Made by a program: the position numbers and the translations under genes. DNA of 20,522 bases from Actinomycetota bacterium (lineage in GTDB: Bacteria > Actinomycetota > Actinomycetes > Actinomycetales > Actinomycetaceae): positions 1-20,522 of the forward strand of contig JAHYYD010000011.1 in the NCBI GenBank assembly GCA_019425105.1, read 5' to 3'. Below are positions 13,371 through 20,522 of this stretch, piece after piece (within the stretch, counting starts at the first letter, position 1; every line of letters begins with the position of its first letter). The notes below the pieces were generated by a model. That model saw nothing but the letters and a program-made list of their open reading frames with translations. It was not told the DNA's origin and made no database searches.

Positions 13371-15062
13371 ATGAAGTCTTTGTACGACAACCTCAGCGAA
13401 CCCGCGCCCCTGGAAGAGGGCGCACTGCGAGTGATCCCGCTGGGAGGTCTCGGCGAGGTCGGCCGCAACATGAACGTCCTCGAGTACCGGGGCAAGCTCC
13501 TGGTCGTGGACTGTGGCGTTCTCTTCCCCGAAGAGACACAGCCCGGCGTCGACCTGATCCTGCCGGATTTCTCGTGGATTGAGGACCGCATGGACGACGT
13601 CGTCGGCCTCGTCCTCACCCACGGTCACGAGGACCACATCGGTGCCGTGCCCTACCTGCTCAAGCTGCGAGGCGACATTCCGATCTACGGATCCGATCTG
13701 ACCCTGGCCTTCGTCGCCCCCAAGCTGCGTGAACACCGCCTGTCCGACCCGGGCCTCAACGTCGTCGCCGAGGGCGATCGCCTCACCGTCGGCCCCTTCG
13801 ACCTCGAATTCGTGTCCGTCACCCACTCGATCCCCGACGCGCTCGCGGTCTTCGTGCGCACGGATGCGGGCAACGTCCTCATCACGGGTGACTTTAAGAT
13901 GGATCAGCTGCCGCTGGACCGTCGCCTCACCGACCTGCGCGCGTTCGCTCGCATGGGCGAGGAGGGCGTCGACCTGTTCATGGTGGACTCGACGAACGCG
14001 CTGGTCCCCGGCTTCATCACGCCCGAGCGCGAGATCGGCCCCGTCCTCGACCAGGTTTTTGGTGAGGCGACCGGCCAGATCATCGTCGCTTCCTTCGCCT
14101 CGCACGTGCATCGTGTCCAGCAGGTCATCAACGCGGCGGCCCACCACGGGCGTCGCGTGGCCTTCGTGGGCCGCTCGATGGAGCGCAACATGCGCATTGC
14201 TGAGGAGAAGGGCTACCTGTCGATCCCCGAGGGCCTCATCGTGGATCTCAAGGGCATTAGCGAGCTGCCGCCTTCCGAGCGCGTCTACATGGCGACCGGT
14301 TCGCAGGGCGAGCCGATGGCGGCGTTGTCGCGCATGTCGGTGGGGTCCCACCGCACGGTGACGATCGAGCCCGGCGATATGGTCGTGCTGGCTTCCTCGC
14401 TGATCCCCGGTAACGAGAACTCCGTGTACCGCGTCATCAACGACCTGACCCGTCTGGGTGCGCGTGTTGTGTCCAAGGAGAATGCGAAGGTGCACGTGTC
14501 GGGCCACGCGAGCGCCGGCGAGCTCATCTACTGCTACAACATCGTTCAGCCCAAGAACGTGATGCCCATTCACGGCGAGGTCCGCCACCTGGTGGGTAAC
14601 GGCCAGCTGGCCGTCAAGACCGGAATGGACCCGCAGAACGTTGTCCTGGCGGAGGACGGCGTGACGGTCGACCTCAAGGACGGTGGCGCGCGCGTGTCGG
14701 GCGTCGTGCCGTGCGAGTACGTGTATGTGGACGGCCGTTCGATCGGAGAGATCTCCGAGGACGAACTGGAGACCCGCCGTACGCTGGGCTCAGAGGGCTT
14801 CATCTCGATTTTCGCGGTCGTCGAGCACGACTCCGGCATGGTCTTGGCCGGTCCTGAGATCCGTGCGATCGGCATGGCCGAGGACGACTCGGTCTTCGAA
14901 GAGATCCTCCCCGACGTTACCCAGGCGCTCACGGATGCTGCGGCACCCGGCGGTCAGGACCCCTATGTCCTGCAGCAGGCCATGCGCCGCGTGATCGGTC
15001 GCTGGGTTGCGCGGCGCCTGCATCGTCGTCCTATGATCGTTCCGGTCGTGACCGAGCAGTAG
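13371..15062 (+). CDS. rnj: Ribonuclease J (metallo-beta-lactamase / beta-CASP)
   Basis: The 563-residue enzyme is a 5'-to-3' exonuclease and endonuclease for mRNA decay and rRNA maturation. The metallo-beta-lactamase part shows IPLGGLGEVGRNMNV, then THGHEDHIGA (His84, His86, Asp88, His89 bind two metals), VTHSIPDA and ITGDFKMD. The beta-CASP part shows VDSTNALVPG, SFASHVHRVQQ, VGRSMERN, ATGSQGEP and SGHASAGEL, and the core closes with PIHGEVRHL. A C-terminal domain follows. Length and order match actinobacterial RNase J. ATG 13371 lies six bases after a -10 element; upstream open codons (from 13323) are not conserved. In most actinomycetes this gene directly follows dapA; here the five-gene ABC operon separates them. 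Confidence 0.97.
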   Translation: MKSLYDNLSEPAPLEEGALRVIPLGGLGEVGRNMNVLEYRGKLLVVDCGVLFPEETQPGVDLILPDFSWIEDRMDDVVGLVLTHGHEDHIGAVPYLLKLRGDIPIYGSDLTLAFVAPKLREHRLSDPGLNVVAEGDRLTVGPFDLEFVSVTHSIPDALAVFVRTDAGNVLITGDFKMDQLPLDRRLTDLRAFARMGEEGVDLFMVDSTNALVPGFITPEREIGPVLDQVFGEATGQIIVASFASHVHRVQQVINAAAHHGRRVAFVGRSMERNMRIAEEKGYLSIPEGLIVDLKGISELPPSERVYMATGSQGEPMAALSRMSVGSHRTVTIEPGDMVVLASSLIPGNENSVYRVINDLTRLGARVVSKENAKVHVSGHASAGELIYCYNIVQPKNVMPIHGEVRHLVGNGQLAVKTGMDPQNVVLAEDGVTVDLKDGGARVSGVVPCEYVYVDGRSIGEISEDELETRRTLGSEGFISIFAVVEHDSGMVLAGPEIRAIGMAEDDSVFEEILPDVTQALTDAAAPGGQDPYVLQQAMRRVIGRWVARRLHRRPMIVPVVTEQ

Positions 15063-15129
15063 GCTGACGTTCTTCATCGACGAGGCCGTGGCGTGCTGGG
15101 CGGTAGCGCGCTTGAAGGAAGGAAAATTC

Positions 15130-16077
15130 GTGTCGGGTCGTTTCATTTCGACGCATTCTGTCGCGCTTGTGTTGCCGATGCACATCGCATACATGCCGGA
15201 GCGAGGGGGATCCGTCCACGCGGATGCGGCCAGCTCGCGTCCGGGCGGTGGGTTCACGACCCTGTGCGCTGCTGCTGAGATGGGAGTGCCGACGGCTGCG
15301 GCCTCACCTCTGGGGACGGGCCCGAACTCCTTCGCGGTGCGTCAGCAGCTGGTCGAAGCGGGTGTCGAGGTGCTGACTCCCGAGCTCGTGGGTGACATTG
15401 GCGTTGTCATCCAGCTGATCGTCGAGGACGGGTCGATGCGTTCCGTCGTGACGGCGGGCGTCGAGTCGGAGCCGTCGCGCGCTGCGTTGGCGAGCATCGA
15501 ATTGCGCGACGGGGATGTGGTCCACGTGGCCGCCTCGGATATGACGAGCGCGCATGCCGCCTCGGAGCTGAGCGAGTGGGCAGCCGCCCTGCCGCCTGAC
15601 GTCACCCTCGTTGTGTCCGTGTCGCCCGCGGTCGCCCAGGTCCCCGTCGAGGCGTGGGAGACGATCTTCGCGCGTGCGGACGTGGTGACGATGAACAGCT
15701 GGGAGGCCTCGACGCTGGCGGGTATTCTCGATGCCAATCGTCCCGGTGCCACGATCCGCACCTACATGCGTCCCGACGCGGCGACTGTCCGTCGGGTTGG
15801 GGAGAGAGGCTGCGAGCTGCAGAAATTCGCCGATGCTCCGGTCATTTCCATCCCCGCTTTCCAGACGCCCATCGCGGACACCGCGGGCGTGGGCGACACG
15901 CACATCGCCGAGATGTGCGCCGGCCTGGTGATGGGCTACGACTTGGAGACCGCGTGCCTCATGGCGAACGCGGGCGCTGCGCTGGCAGTTTCCCACGAGT
16001 CTGCCCTGCCCGTTCCGACGCGCGATCAGGTTGAGAACGTGCTCGAAACGGGAGTCGTTACGAACATCCTGCGCTGA
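15130..16077 (+). CDS. PfkB-family carbohydrate/nucleoside kinase
   Basis: The 315-residue protein has the ribokinase (PfkB) fold. The N-terminal substrate region is SSRPGGGFTTLCAAAEMGV (GG motif), and the C-terminal signature is IADTAGVGDTHIAEMCAGL, with the catalytic aspartate kept and GVGD in place of the usual GAGD anion hole. These enzymes phosphorylate sugars, nucleosides or related compounds with ATP in the cytoplasm; the substrate cannot be read from sequence. GTG 15130 is chosen because AGGAAGGA (15116-15123) lies seven bases before it; the GTG/ATG codons nearer 15088 lack a site and conservation. It follows RNase J by 67 bases and precedes ftsK by 57. A PfkB gene between rnj and ftsK is not one of the strongly conserved neighbours in this region. 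Confidence 0.85.
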   Translation: MSGRFISTHSVALVLPMHIAYMPERGGSVHADAASSRPGGGFTTLCAAAEMGVPTAAASPLGTGPNSFAVRQQLVEAGVEVLTPELVGDIGVVIQLIVEDGSMRSVVTAGVESEPSRAALASIELRDGDVVHVAASDMTSAHAASELSEWAAALPPDVTLVVSVSPAVAQVPVEAWETIFARADVVTMNSWEASTLAGILDANRPGATIRTYMRPDAATVRRVGERGCELQKFADAPVISIPAFQTPIADTAGVGDTHIAEMCAGLVMGYDLETACLMANAGAALAVSHESALPVPTRDQVENVLETGVVTNILR

Positions 16078-16119
16078 TCTTGCGCGGCGCGCCTGGCTCA
16101 GTCGGGCCGCGGCGGGCGA

Positions 16120-16125
16120 TATGGT
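16120..16125 (+). promoter_or_regulatory. -10 element just before ftsK
   Basis: TATGGT fits TAnnnT and ends nine bases before ATG 16135, giving a leader of zero to three bases. No Shine-Dalgarno of useful spacing is visible. A 6-base stem, CGCGGC (16083-16088) with GCCGCG (16106-16111), precedes it without a T-run. Confidence 0.4.
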
Positions 16126-16134
16126 GGAACGATC

Positions 16135-18972
16135 ATGGCACAATCGTCTCCACGCTCCTCGTCTGGTAAGGCTCCCGCGCGCCCGCGCGCGAAGGGAGGC
16201 TCGTCTCGGTCTGCGCAGGCACCCCAGCCCGAACCGACGCAGCCGGGTTTCCTGGCCCGCTTCTTTTCCGCGGTTGGCCGCGCGGGAATTGGTGTCCTGC
16301 GCGCGTGGAAGGCGACCGACGCGCAGGTGAAGCGCGATGCCGCTGCGTTCGTCGTGGTTGCGGCCGCCATCGTGATCGCGCTGCGTGAATGGTTCCAGAT
16401 TTCCGGCGAGGCCGGGGACGCGATCCACCACGCCTCGGCAGGACTGTTCGGCATCTTTTCGGTGGTGCTCCCCCTCGTTCTCATCGCGCTCGCTGTTGAG
16501 CTGGTGACCGCCCGATCTGGACGCTCGGCTCTGCCGCACCACATTGCTGGGGGTATCGGCATCACCGCAGCGCTGACGGGCCTCGTGCATATTTCGCGCG
16601 GAAACCCCGGTATGGCTGACGACCCCGGAATCGAGGCGGCGGGTGGCCTCATCGGATGGTTCGTCGCGCGTCCTCTCGCCCTGCTCCTGTCCGGTTGGGG
16701 AGCTGGTGCTCTCATGCTCCTGCTCCTGGCTTATTCGATCCTGCTGGCCACCCGCACGGCCGTTGCCGACGTACCGGCGCGCCTGCGTGACCTCGCTGCG
16801 CACCTCAGCGGACAGCGCCCCGAGGGGGAGACTGAGTCCGCAGAGAAGGACGCGGAGGACCCCGCGAAGAAGGCTCGCCGCAAGTCCCGCAAGGACCTCG
16901 CGGCTGGCGATGATGCGTTCCTCGATGAATACGATGGGGACGAGTCCTTCCGTCAGGCCACCGACTCCGACTCGGCCGACCAGACGCGCCTTCTCGAGTC
17001 CGGAGCGATCGCCGCGCAGGCGCCCACGCCCCGGCCTCGTGCGCCCGCGGCGCCCACCGAGATGCTCACCCAGATGCGTCCCGCCGTGGCCCCCGCCCCC
17101 GTGCAGGTGCCCGCGCACGTGCCAGAGCCCGAACCGGAGCCCGAGGACGAACCGGCGCCCCCGCCGATCACCGACGAGCCCGAGGGGGCCTTCCAGCCCA
17201 ACCTCGACGACTCGATCACCTACACCCTGCCGTCGGAAGACCTCCTCGTCTCCGGCCCACCCCACATGACGCGCTCGGCGGTCAATGACCAGGTCGTCGC
17301 GGCTCTTGGCCAGGTCTTCGCGGACTTCAACGTCGACGCGCGCGTCACGGGGTTCTCGCGCGGCCCGACAGTCACCCGCTACGAGGTCGTCCTAGGTGCC
17401 GGCGTGAAGGTCGACAAGCTCACCAACCTGTCGAAGAACATCGCCTACGCGGTGGCCTCGGCCGATGTACGCATCCTCGCACCGATCCCCGGCAAGAGCG
17501 CCATCGGCATCGAGATCCCCAATGCCGACCGCGAAAACGTGGCCCTCGGCGACGTCCTGCGTTCCGCAGCCGCCCGCCGCAACCAGCACCCGCTCGTCGT
17601 CGGCGTCGGCAAGGACGTCGAAGGCGGATACGTCGTCACCAACCTGGCGAAGACCCCGCACATGCTGGTGGCCGGCCAGACCGGCTCCGGTAAGTCCTCC
17701 TTCGTCAACTCCATGATCACGTCGATCATGATGCGTGCGACGCCTCAGCAGGTCCGCATGATCCTCGTCGACCCCAAGCGCGTGGAGCTCACGATCTACG
17801 AGGGGATCCCGCACCTCATCTCGCCCATCATCACCGACGCCAAGAAGGCCGCCGAGGCCCTCGAATGGGTCGTCAAGGAGATGGACGCGCGCTACGACGA
17901 CCTGTCGGACTACGGCTTCAAGCACATCGACGACTTCAACAAGGCCGTGGCCGCCGGACAGGTGCAGGCCAAGCCGGGCCTGAACCGGACGCTGCACCCC
18001 TACCCGTATCTGCTCGTGGTCGTCGACGAGCTCGCCGACCTCATGATGGTCGCACCGCGCGACGTGGAAGCCTCCATCCAGCGCATCACCCAGCTTGCGC
18101 GTGCCGCCGGTATCCACCTGGTCCTGGCCACCCAGCGCCCCTCGGTCGACGTCGTCACGGGCCTCATCAAGGCCAACATCCCCTCGCGCCTCGCGTTCGC
18201 GACGTCGTCGCTGACCGACTCGCGCACGATTCTTGACCAGCCCGGTGCCGAAAAACTCATCGGCCAGGGTGACGCCCTCTACCTGCCCGCCGGCGCGTCC
18301 AAGCCCATGCGCGTCCAGGGTGCGTGGGTCTCCGAATCCGAGATCCACCAGGTCGTCGCGCACGTCAAAAGCCAGATGGAGACGCACTACCGCGACGACG
18401 TGGTACCGGACAAGAAGGAAACCAAGGTCGCCGAAGACATCGGAGACGATCTCGAAGACCTGCTGCAGGCCGCCGAACTCGTCGTCTCGACCCAGCTCGG
18501 CTCCACATCGATGCTCCAGCGCAAGCTGCGCGTCGGCTTCGCCCGCGCCGGACGCCTCATGGACCTGCTCGAATCGCGCGACATCGTCGGCCCCTCCGAG
18601 GGATCCAAGGCGCGCCAAGTGCTCGTCACCCCCGAGCAGCTGCCCGAGGTCCTCGCCATGCTGCGCGGAGAGTCCGCCAGCATTTCCGAACCCGAGCCCG
18701 AGCCCGCCCCCGCGCCCGCTCCGGCTGCGCTTGAGGCGGCGCCCAGCCCAGCCGTCGGTGCTGGGGCAGGGGTCGCGGAGGGGGCCCCGGTCTCGTCTGT
18801 GCCCGTCCAATCGCCCGCGTCCGGTTACGAAATGGGCACGGCTCTCCCCGGCGATTCGCGCGGCAGTGGGGTGGACCCGTACTCTGGTCATAACTTTGGT
18901 AGTTCATCGCCCGACTGGGTCGACGAGGAGCCCGAGGACAATGAGGATGCTTGGCAGCTCACGGGCCGCTGA
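16135..18972 (+). CDS. ftsK: DNA translocase FtsK/SpoIIIE
   Basis: The 945-residue septal ATPase pumps chromosomal DNA through the closing septum and aligns termini during division. A basic N-terminus is followed by four or five membrane helices between about residues 75 and 205. A charged linker comes next (about 210-370), rich in Pro, Glu and Ala ([15 protein letters not shown]). The motor shows the [11 protein letters not shown] region, [11 protein letters not shown], Walker [10 protein letters not shown] (about 514-522), VDPKRVEL, Walker [14 protein letters not shown] (Asp 631), [12 protein letters not shown] and TDSRTILD. The DNA-orienting winged-helix gamma domain (about 768-848: [36 protein letters not shown]) is intact. 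About 95 further residues form a Pro/Ala/Glu- and Gly/Ser-rich tail, longer than in most FtsK proteins. pgsA follows 17 bases downstream. Confidence 0.97.
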   Translation: MAQSSPRSSSGKAPARPRAKGGSSRSAQAPQPEPTQPGFLARFFSAVGRAGIGVLRAWKATDAQVKRDAAAFVVVAAAIVIALREWFQISGEAGDAIHHASAGLFGIFSVVLPLVLIALAVELVTARSGRSALPHHIAGGIGITAALTGLVHISRGNPGMADDPGIEAAGGLIGWFVARPLALLLSGWGAGALMLLLLAYSILLATRTAVADVPARLRDLAAHLSGQRPEGETESAEKDAEDPAKKARRKSRKDLAAGDDAFLDEYDGDESFRQATDSDSADQTRLLESGAIAAQAPTPRPRAPAAPTEMLTQMRPAVAPAPVQVPAHVPEPEPEPEDEPAPPPITDEPEGAFQPNLDDSITYTLPSEDLLVSGPPHMTRSAVNDQVVAALGQVFADFNVDARVTGFSRGPTVTRYEVVLGAGVKVDKLTNLSKNIAYAVASADVRILAPIPGKSAIGIEIPNADRENVALGDVLRSAAARRNQHPLVVGVGKDVEGGYVVTNLAKTPHMLVAGQTGSGKSSFVNSMITSIMMRATPQQVRMILVDPKRVELTIYEGIPHLISPIITDAKKAAEALEWVVKEMDARYDDLSDYGFKHIDDFNKAVAAGQVQAKPGLNRTLHPYPYLLVVVDELADLMMVAPRDVEASIQRITQLARAAGIHLVLATQRPSVDVVTGLIKANIPSRLAFATSSLTDSRTILDQPGAEKLIGQGDALYLPAGASKPMRVQGAWVSESEIHQVVAHVKSQMETHYRDDVVPDKKETKVAEDIGDDLEDLLQAAELVVSTQLGSTSMLQRKLRVGFARAGRLMDLLESRDIVGPSEGSKARQVLVTPEQLPEVLAMLRGESASISEPEPEPAPAPAPAALEAAPSPAVGAGAGVAEGAPVSSVPVQSPASGYEMGTALPGDSRGSGVDPYSGHNFGSSSPDWVDEEPEDNEDAWQLTGR

Positions 18973-18989
18973 GAGGAAAGGAAACGGTC

Positions 18990-19712
18990 ATGAGCGATAA
19001 CGTGTCGCGCGTGCAGCGAGACAGCAAGGTTCCCGTCGTGAACCTGCCTAACGCGCTGACCGTTTTGCGCCTGATTCTCGTCCCCGTGTTCGTGATCCTT
19101 GGCCTGCAAAGCAAGTCATGGACCGCGCTGTGGGCGGCCTTCGTCGTCTTCGCCATCGCGGCCATCACGGACCGCTTTGACGGCGAGCTTGCGCGCTCGT
19201 GGGGTCAGATCACCGACTTCGGTCGCATCGCCGACCCCATCGCTGACAAGGCCCTCACGCTGTGCGGCTTCGGTCTGCTGTCCTATCAGGGGTTCCTGCC
19301 CTGGTGGGTGACAATCCTCATCGCCGTGCGCGAGCTGGGCATTACCGCAATGCGTGCGTTCTTCCTGCGCCGCGGCGTCGTCGTCTCCGCGAATCAGGCG
19401 GGCAAGCTCAAGACCTTCATGCAGATCGTGGCCCTTGGTGTGCTGCTGATCCCGTGGGCGCACTTCACCGCACTGAGTGAGACGAACGAGGGATGGGTCG
19501 TCGTGGTCATTCACCTCGGCCAGGCCCTCGCGGGCGTCGCTCTCGCGCTCACGCTCTACTCGGGCTTCATGTACGTCCTCGAGGGGGTGCGCCTCATGCG
19601 TGGTTCCGGCGGGAGCGAGGATGAAAACTCGGCCCCGGACTCATCCGTGAACGAGGAAGCGACGAAGGAACCATCGAGGCGGGGTCTCGCGGGGCAGCAC
19701 GTCCAGAGTTGA
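18990..19712 (+). CDS. pgsA: CDP-diacylglycerol-glycerol-3-phosphate phosphatidyltransferase (PgsA type)
   Basis: The 240-residue membrane enzyme transfers a phosphatidyl group from CDP-diacylglycerol to glycerol-3-phosphate, leading to phosphatidylglycerol and cardiolipin. The CDP-alcohol phosphatidyltransferase motif DxxDGxxARx8Gx3Dx3D is complete: DRFDGELAR followed by GRIADPIAD. The N-terminal NLPNALTVLRLILVPVF helix is typical of PgsA. Several hydrophobic segments follow, and about 37 hydrophilic residues close the chain. ATG 18990 follows GAGAGGAAAGGAAA (from 18971) at a workable distance. It lies 17 bases after ftsK and before clgR, as in mycobacteria and other actinomycetes, where this paralogue is sometimes called pgsA2 or pgsA3. 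The exact acceptor could differ within the family; glycerol-3-phosphate is most likely. Confidence 0.93.
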   Translation: MSDNVSRVQRDSKVPVVNLPNALTVLRLILVPVFVILGLQSKSWTALWAAFVVFAIAAITDRFDGELARSWGQITDFGRIADPIADKALTLCGFGLLSYQGFLPWWVTILIAVRELGITAMRAFFLRRGVVVSANQAGKLKTFMQIVALGVLLIPWAHFTALSETNEGWVVVVIHLGQALAGVALALTLYSGFMYVLEGVRLMRGSGGSEDENSAPDSSVNEEATKEPSRRGLAGQHVQS

Positions 19713-19870
19713 GTCTGGGTGGCGCAACCTATAGGCCAATCGACTCGATGGTGGAATAAGCCTGAAACGTCCCGCGTTGCGTAGATATGAATGCAACCCG
19801 AGGAGTGAACAAGCAGCGTCACAGCGTTTCGATGCGCGAACTGACAATGCGCTCCTCAAAACAGAACGGC

Positions 19871-19876
19871 TACAGT
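19871..19876 (+). promoter_or_regulatory. -10 element giving a leaderless clgR transcript
   Basis: TACAGT matches TAnnnT and ends six bases (AACACT) before ATG 19883. No Shine-Dalgarno is present. It lies in the 170-base pgsA-clgR gap, which otherwise shows a weak inverted repeat GTTGC (19776-19780) / GCAAC (19793-19797) and no terminator with a T-run. Confidence 0.5.
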
Positions 19877-19882
19877 AACACT

Positions 19883-20197
19883 ATGGAAAAGACACTGAGC
19901 GAAACCCCGCTGCTGCGCAGCGAACTGGGCGATGTCCTGCGCGGCATCCGCCAGCGCCAGGGTCGTACCCTGCGCGAAGTCTCCTCGGAGGCGCAGGTCT
20001 CCCTCGGTTATCTGTCCGAGGTTGAGCGCGGCCAGAAGGAAGCGTCTTCCGAACTGCTTGAGGCCATTACCTCGGCCCTGCGTGTCCCGCTCTGGTTTGT
20101 CCTGCGCGAGGTCTCTGAGCGCATGGCGATCATCGATGGCGCAGTCGTTCCGGACGCAGTGCCCGATGAGATCGTGCCCGTCACGCTGATTTCCTGA
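19883..20197 (+). CDS. clgR: ClgR-type XRE-family transcriptional regulator
   Basis: The 104-residue protein is an HTH_3 (XRE) DNA-binding regulator. The helix-turn-helix spans about residues 12-66: [20 protein letters not shown], then the recognition region [20 protein letters not shown], then [17 protein letters not shown]. The LREVS...[20 protein letters not shown] block is characteristic of ClgR, which activates clp protease and related protein-quality genes in Streptomyces, Corynebacterium and Mycobacterium and is itself turned over by Clp. The position after ftsK-pgsA matches clgR in those genera. ATG 19883 sits six bases after a -10 element; an in-frame ATG at 19787 lies upstream of that promoter and is not conserved. 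A half-site GCGAAC (19836-19841) near the promoter could reflect autoregulation, but a full ClgR box is not seen. Confidence 0.88.
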   Translation: MEKTLSETPLLRSELGDVLRGIRQRQGRTLREVSSEAQVSLGYLSEVERGQKEASSELLEAITSALRVPLWFVLREVSERMAIIDGAVVPDAVPDEIVPVTLIS

Positions 20198-20200
20198 CGC

Positions 20201-20425
20201 GTGAAGCACTCTGAGTTTTACGAGGCGGTCGAGGCGACCTTCGGGTCGGCCCTCGGCCGCTCGTATGTTTCCGACCTGTATCTCGCGTCGCTGGGGGCGA
20301 CCGCGCGTGACGCACTGGCTGCCGGCATCAATCCGGACGAGGTGTGGGCAAGGCTGTGCGAGGAAACTGGGCGCGAGGATGCGCGCTGGATCCATCGCGT
20401 CGATCCGCGCGAGCGGGGGCGCTGA
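20201..20425 (+). CDS. DUF3046 domain protein
   Basis: The 74-residue protein begins MKHSEFYEAVEATFG, continues with GRSYVSDLYLASLGATARDALAAG and ends its conserved part with PDEVWARLCEE. This matches DUF3046, a small actinobacterial family of unknown function nearly always found just upstream of recA. The GTG start lies three bases after the clgR stop with no ribosome site of its own, which suggests coupled translation from clgR. It has no membrane segment or cysteine clusters. Constant placement beside recA/recX invites a role in recombination or the SOS response, but that is association only. Confidence 0.88.
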   Translation: MKHSEFYEAVEATFGSALGRSYVSDLYLASLGATARDALAAGINPDEVWARLCEETGREDARWIHRVDPRERGR

Positions 20426-20479
20426 GCGGGCTGACGTTCCTGTGATCGACGCCCGTCTGGCTCGTCTGCGGCGTGTCGA

Positions 20480-20510
20480 TCGACAATCGAACATGTGTTC
20501 CATTTAAGCT
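20480..20510 (+). promoter_or_regulatory. SOS (LexA) box within a promoter, presumably of recA
   Basis: GAACATGTGTTC (20489-20500) is a perfect match to the actinobacterial/Gram-positive LexA box GAAC-N4-GTTC, within TCGAACATGTGTTCCA. A -35-like TCGACA (20480-20485, five of six) and a -10-like TAAGCT (20505-20510) flank it at 19 bases, so bound LexA would block polymerase. The downstream gene is outside the window. The DUF3046 context makes recA the expected target. Confidence 0.8.
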
Positions 20511-20522
20511 TGTGGGCGACGA

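Noticed and set aside
19826..19841. GTTTCG-N4-GCGAAC as a ClgR box before clgR
   Set aside because: Only one half-site (GCGAAC) fits the GTTCGC-type consensus as I remember it; the other half and the spacing do not.
19787..19882. Longer N-terminus for the ClgR-type regulator
   Set aside because: The extra residues are unlike ClgR and the promoter -10 lies between this ATG and 19883.
1..20522. CRISPR arrays, tRNA genes, insertion sequences, prophage genes
   Set aside because: No spaced direct repeats, cloverleaf or T-loop sequences, transposase frames or phage proteins were recognised on either strand.

Overview
The window is high-GC bacterial DNA in which every gene reads on the + strand. 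The gene order truB-ribF-rpsO-pnp-M16 peptidase-dapB ... dapA ... RNase J ... ftsK-pgsA-clgR-DUF3046-(recA) is the classic chromosomal order of Actinobacteria. The sequence style (very high GC, GTG starts, short leaders, several apparently leaderless genes) points to a small-genome actinomycete such as Actinomyces/Schaalia. The phylum is firm from synteny. The genus is an impression that cannot be proven here.

Region 1 (1-4962) is RNA and cofactor housekeeping. It holds the 3' part of the tRNA pseudouridine synthase gene truB, then ribF (FMN/FAD synthesis), rpsO (ribosomal protein S15) and pnp (polynucleotide phosphorylase). Strong intrinsic terminators follow rpsO and pnp. The longest non-coding stretch, 1861-2090, holds an rpsO promoter and several hairpins. 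The pnp leader holds two perfect 12-base palindromes. Region 2 (4963-8740) has an M16 zinc peptidase, dapB overlapping a GNAT acetyltransferase gene, and dapA, giving two steps of lysine/diaminopimelate synthesis.

Region 3 (8740-13271) is the part that does not belong to the conserved order and is the most interesting. It is a five-gene operon: a cysteine-rich four-helix membrane protein (DUF4418 type), a membrane-anchored DUF6273-type protein, two FtsX/MacB-type permeases with extracytoplasmic cysteines, and their ABC ATPase. Its promoter (TTGACG, 18 bases, TAATAT) is covered by a 17-base palindrome with the AGGT-N7-ACCT geometry of DtxR/IdeR-family iron boxes. The permeases resemble those encoded beside the periplasmic iron protein P19 in Campylobacter. 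My reading is a metal-regulated, envelope-located ABC system, probably for iron or for redox/thiol handling connected with iron. No P19, FTR1 permease or substrate-binding protein gene is present in the window.

Region 4 (13272-20522) returns to the conserved order: RNase J, a PfkB-family sugar kinase, the DNA translocase FtsK with a long low-complexity C-terminal tail, PgsA (phosphatidylglycerol-phosphate synthase type), a ClgR-type regulator of Clp proteolysis, and a DUF3046 protein. The last 45 bases carry a textbook actinobacterial LexA (SOS) box inside a promoter, presumably that of recA just outside the window. dapA, RNase J, clgR and probably ftsK have a -10 element only 6-9 bases before the start codon, which suggests leaderless mRNAs.

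I see no tRNA, rRNA, CRISPR array, insertion sequence or prophage gene. No gene-free stretch exceeds 300 bases.
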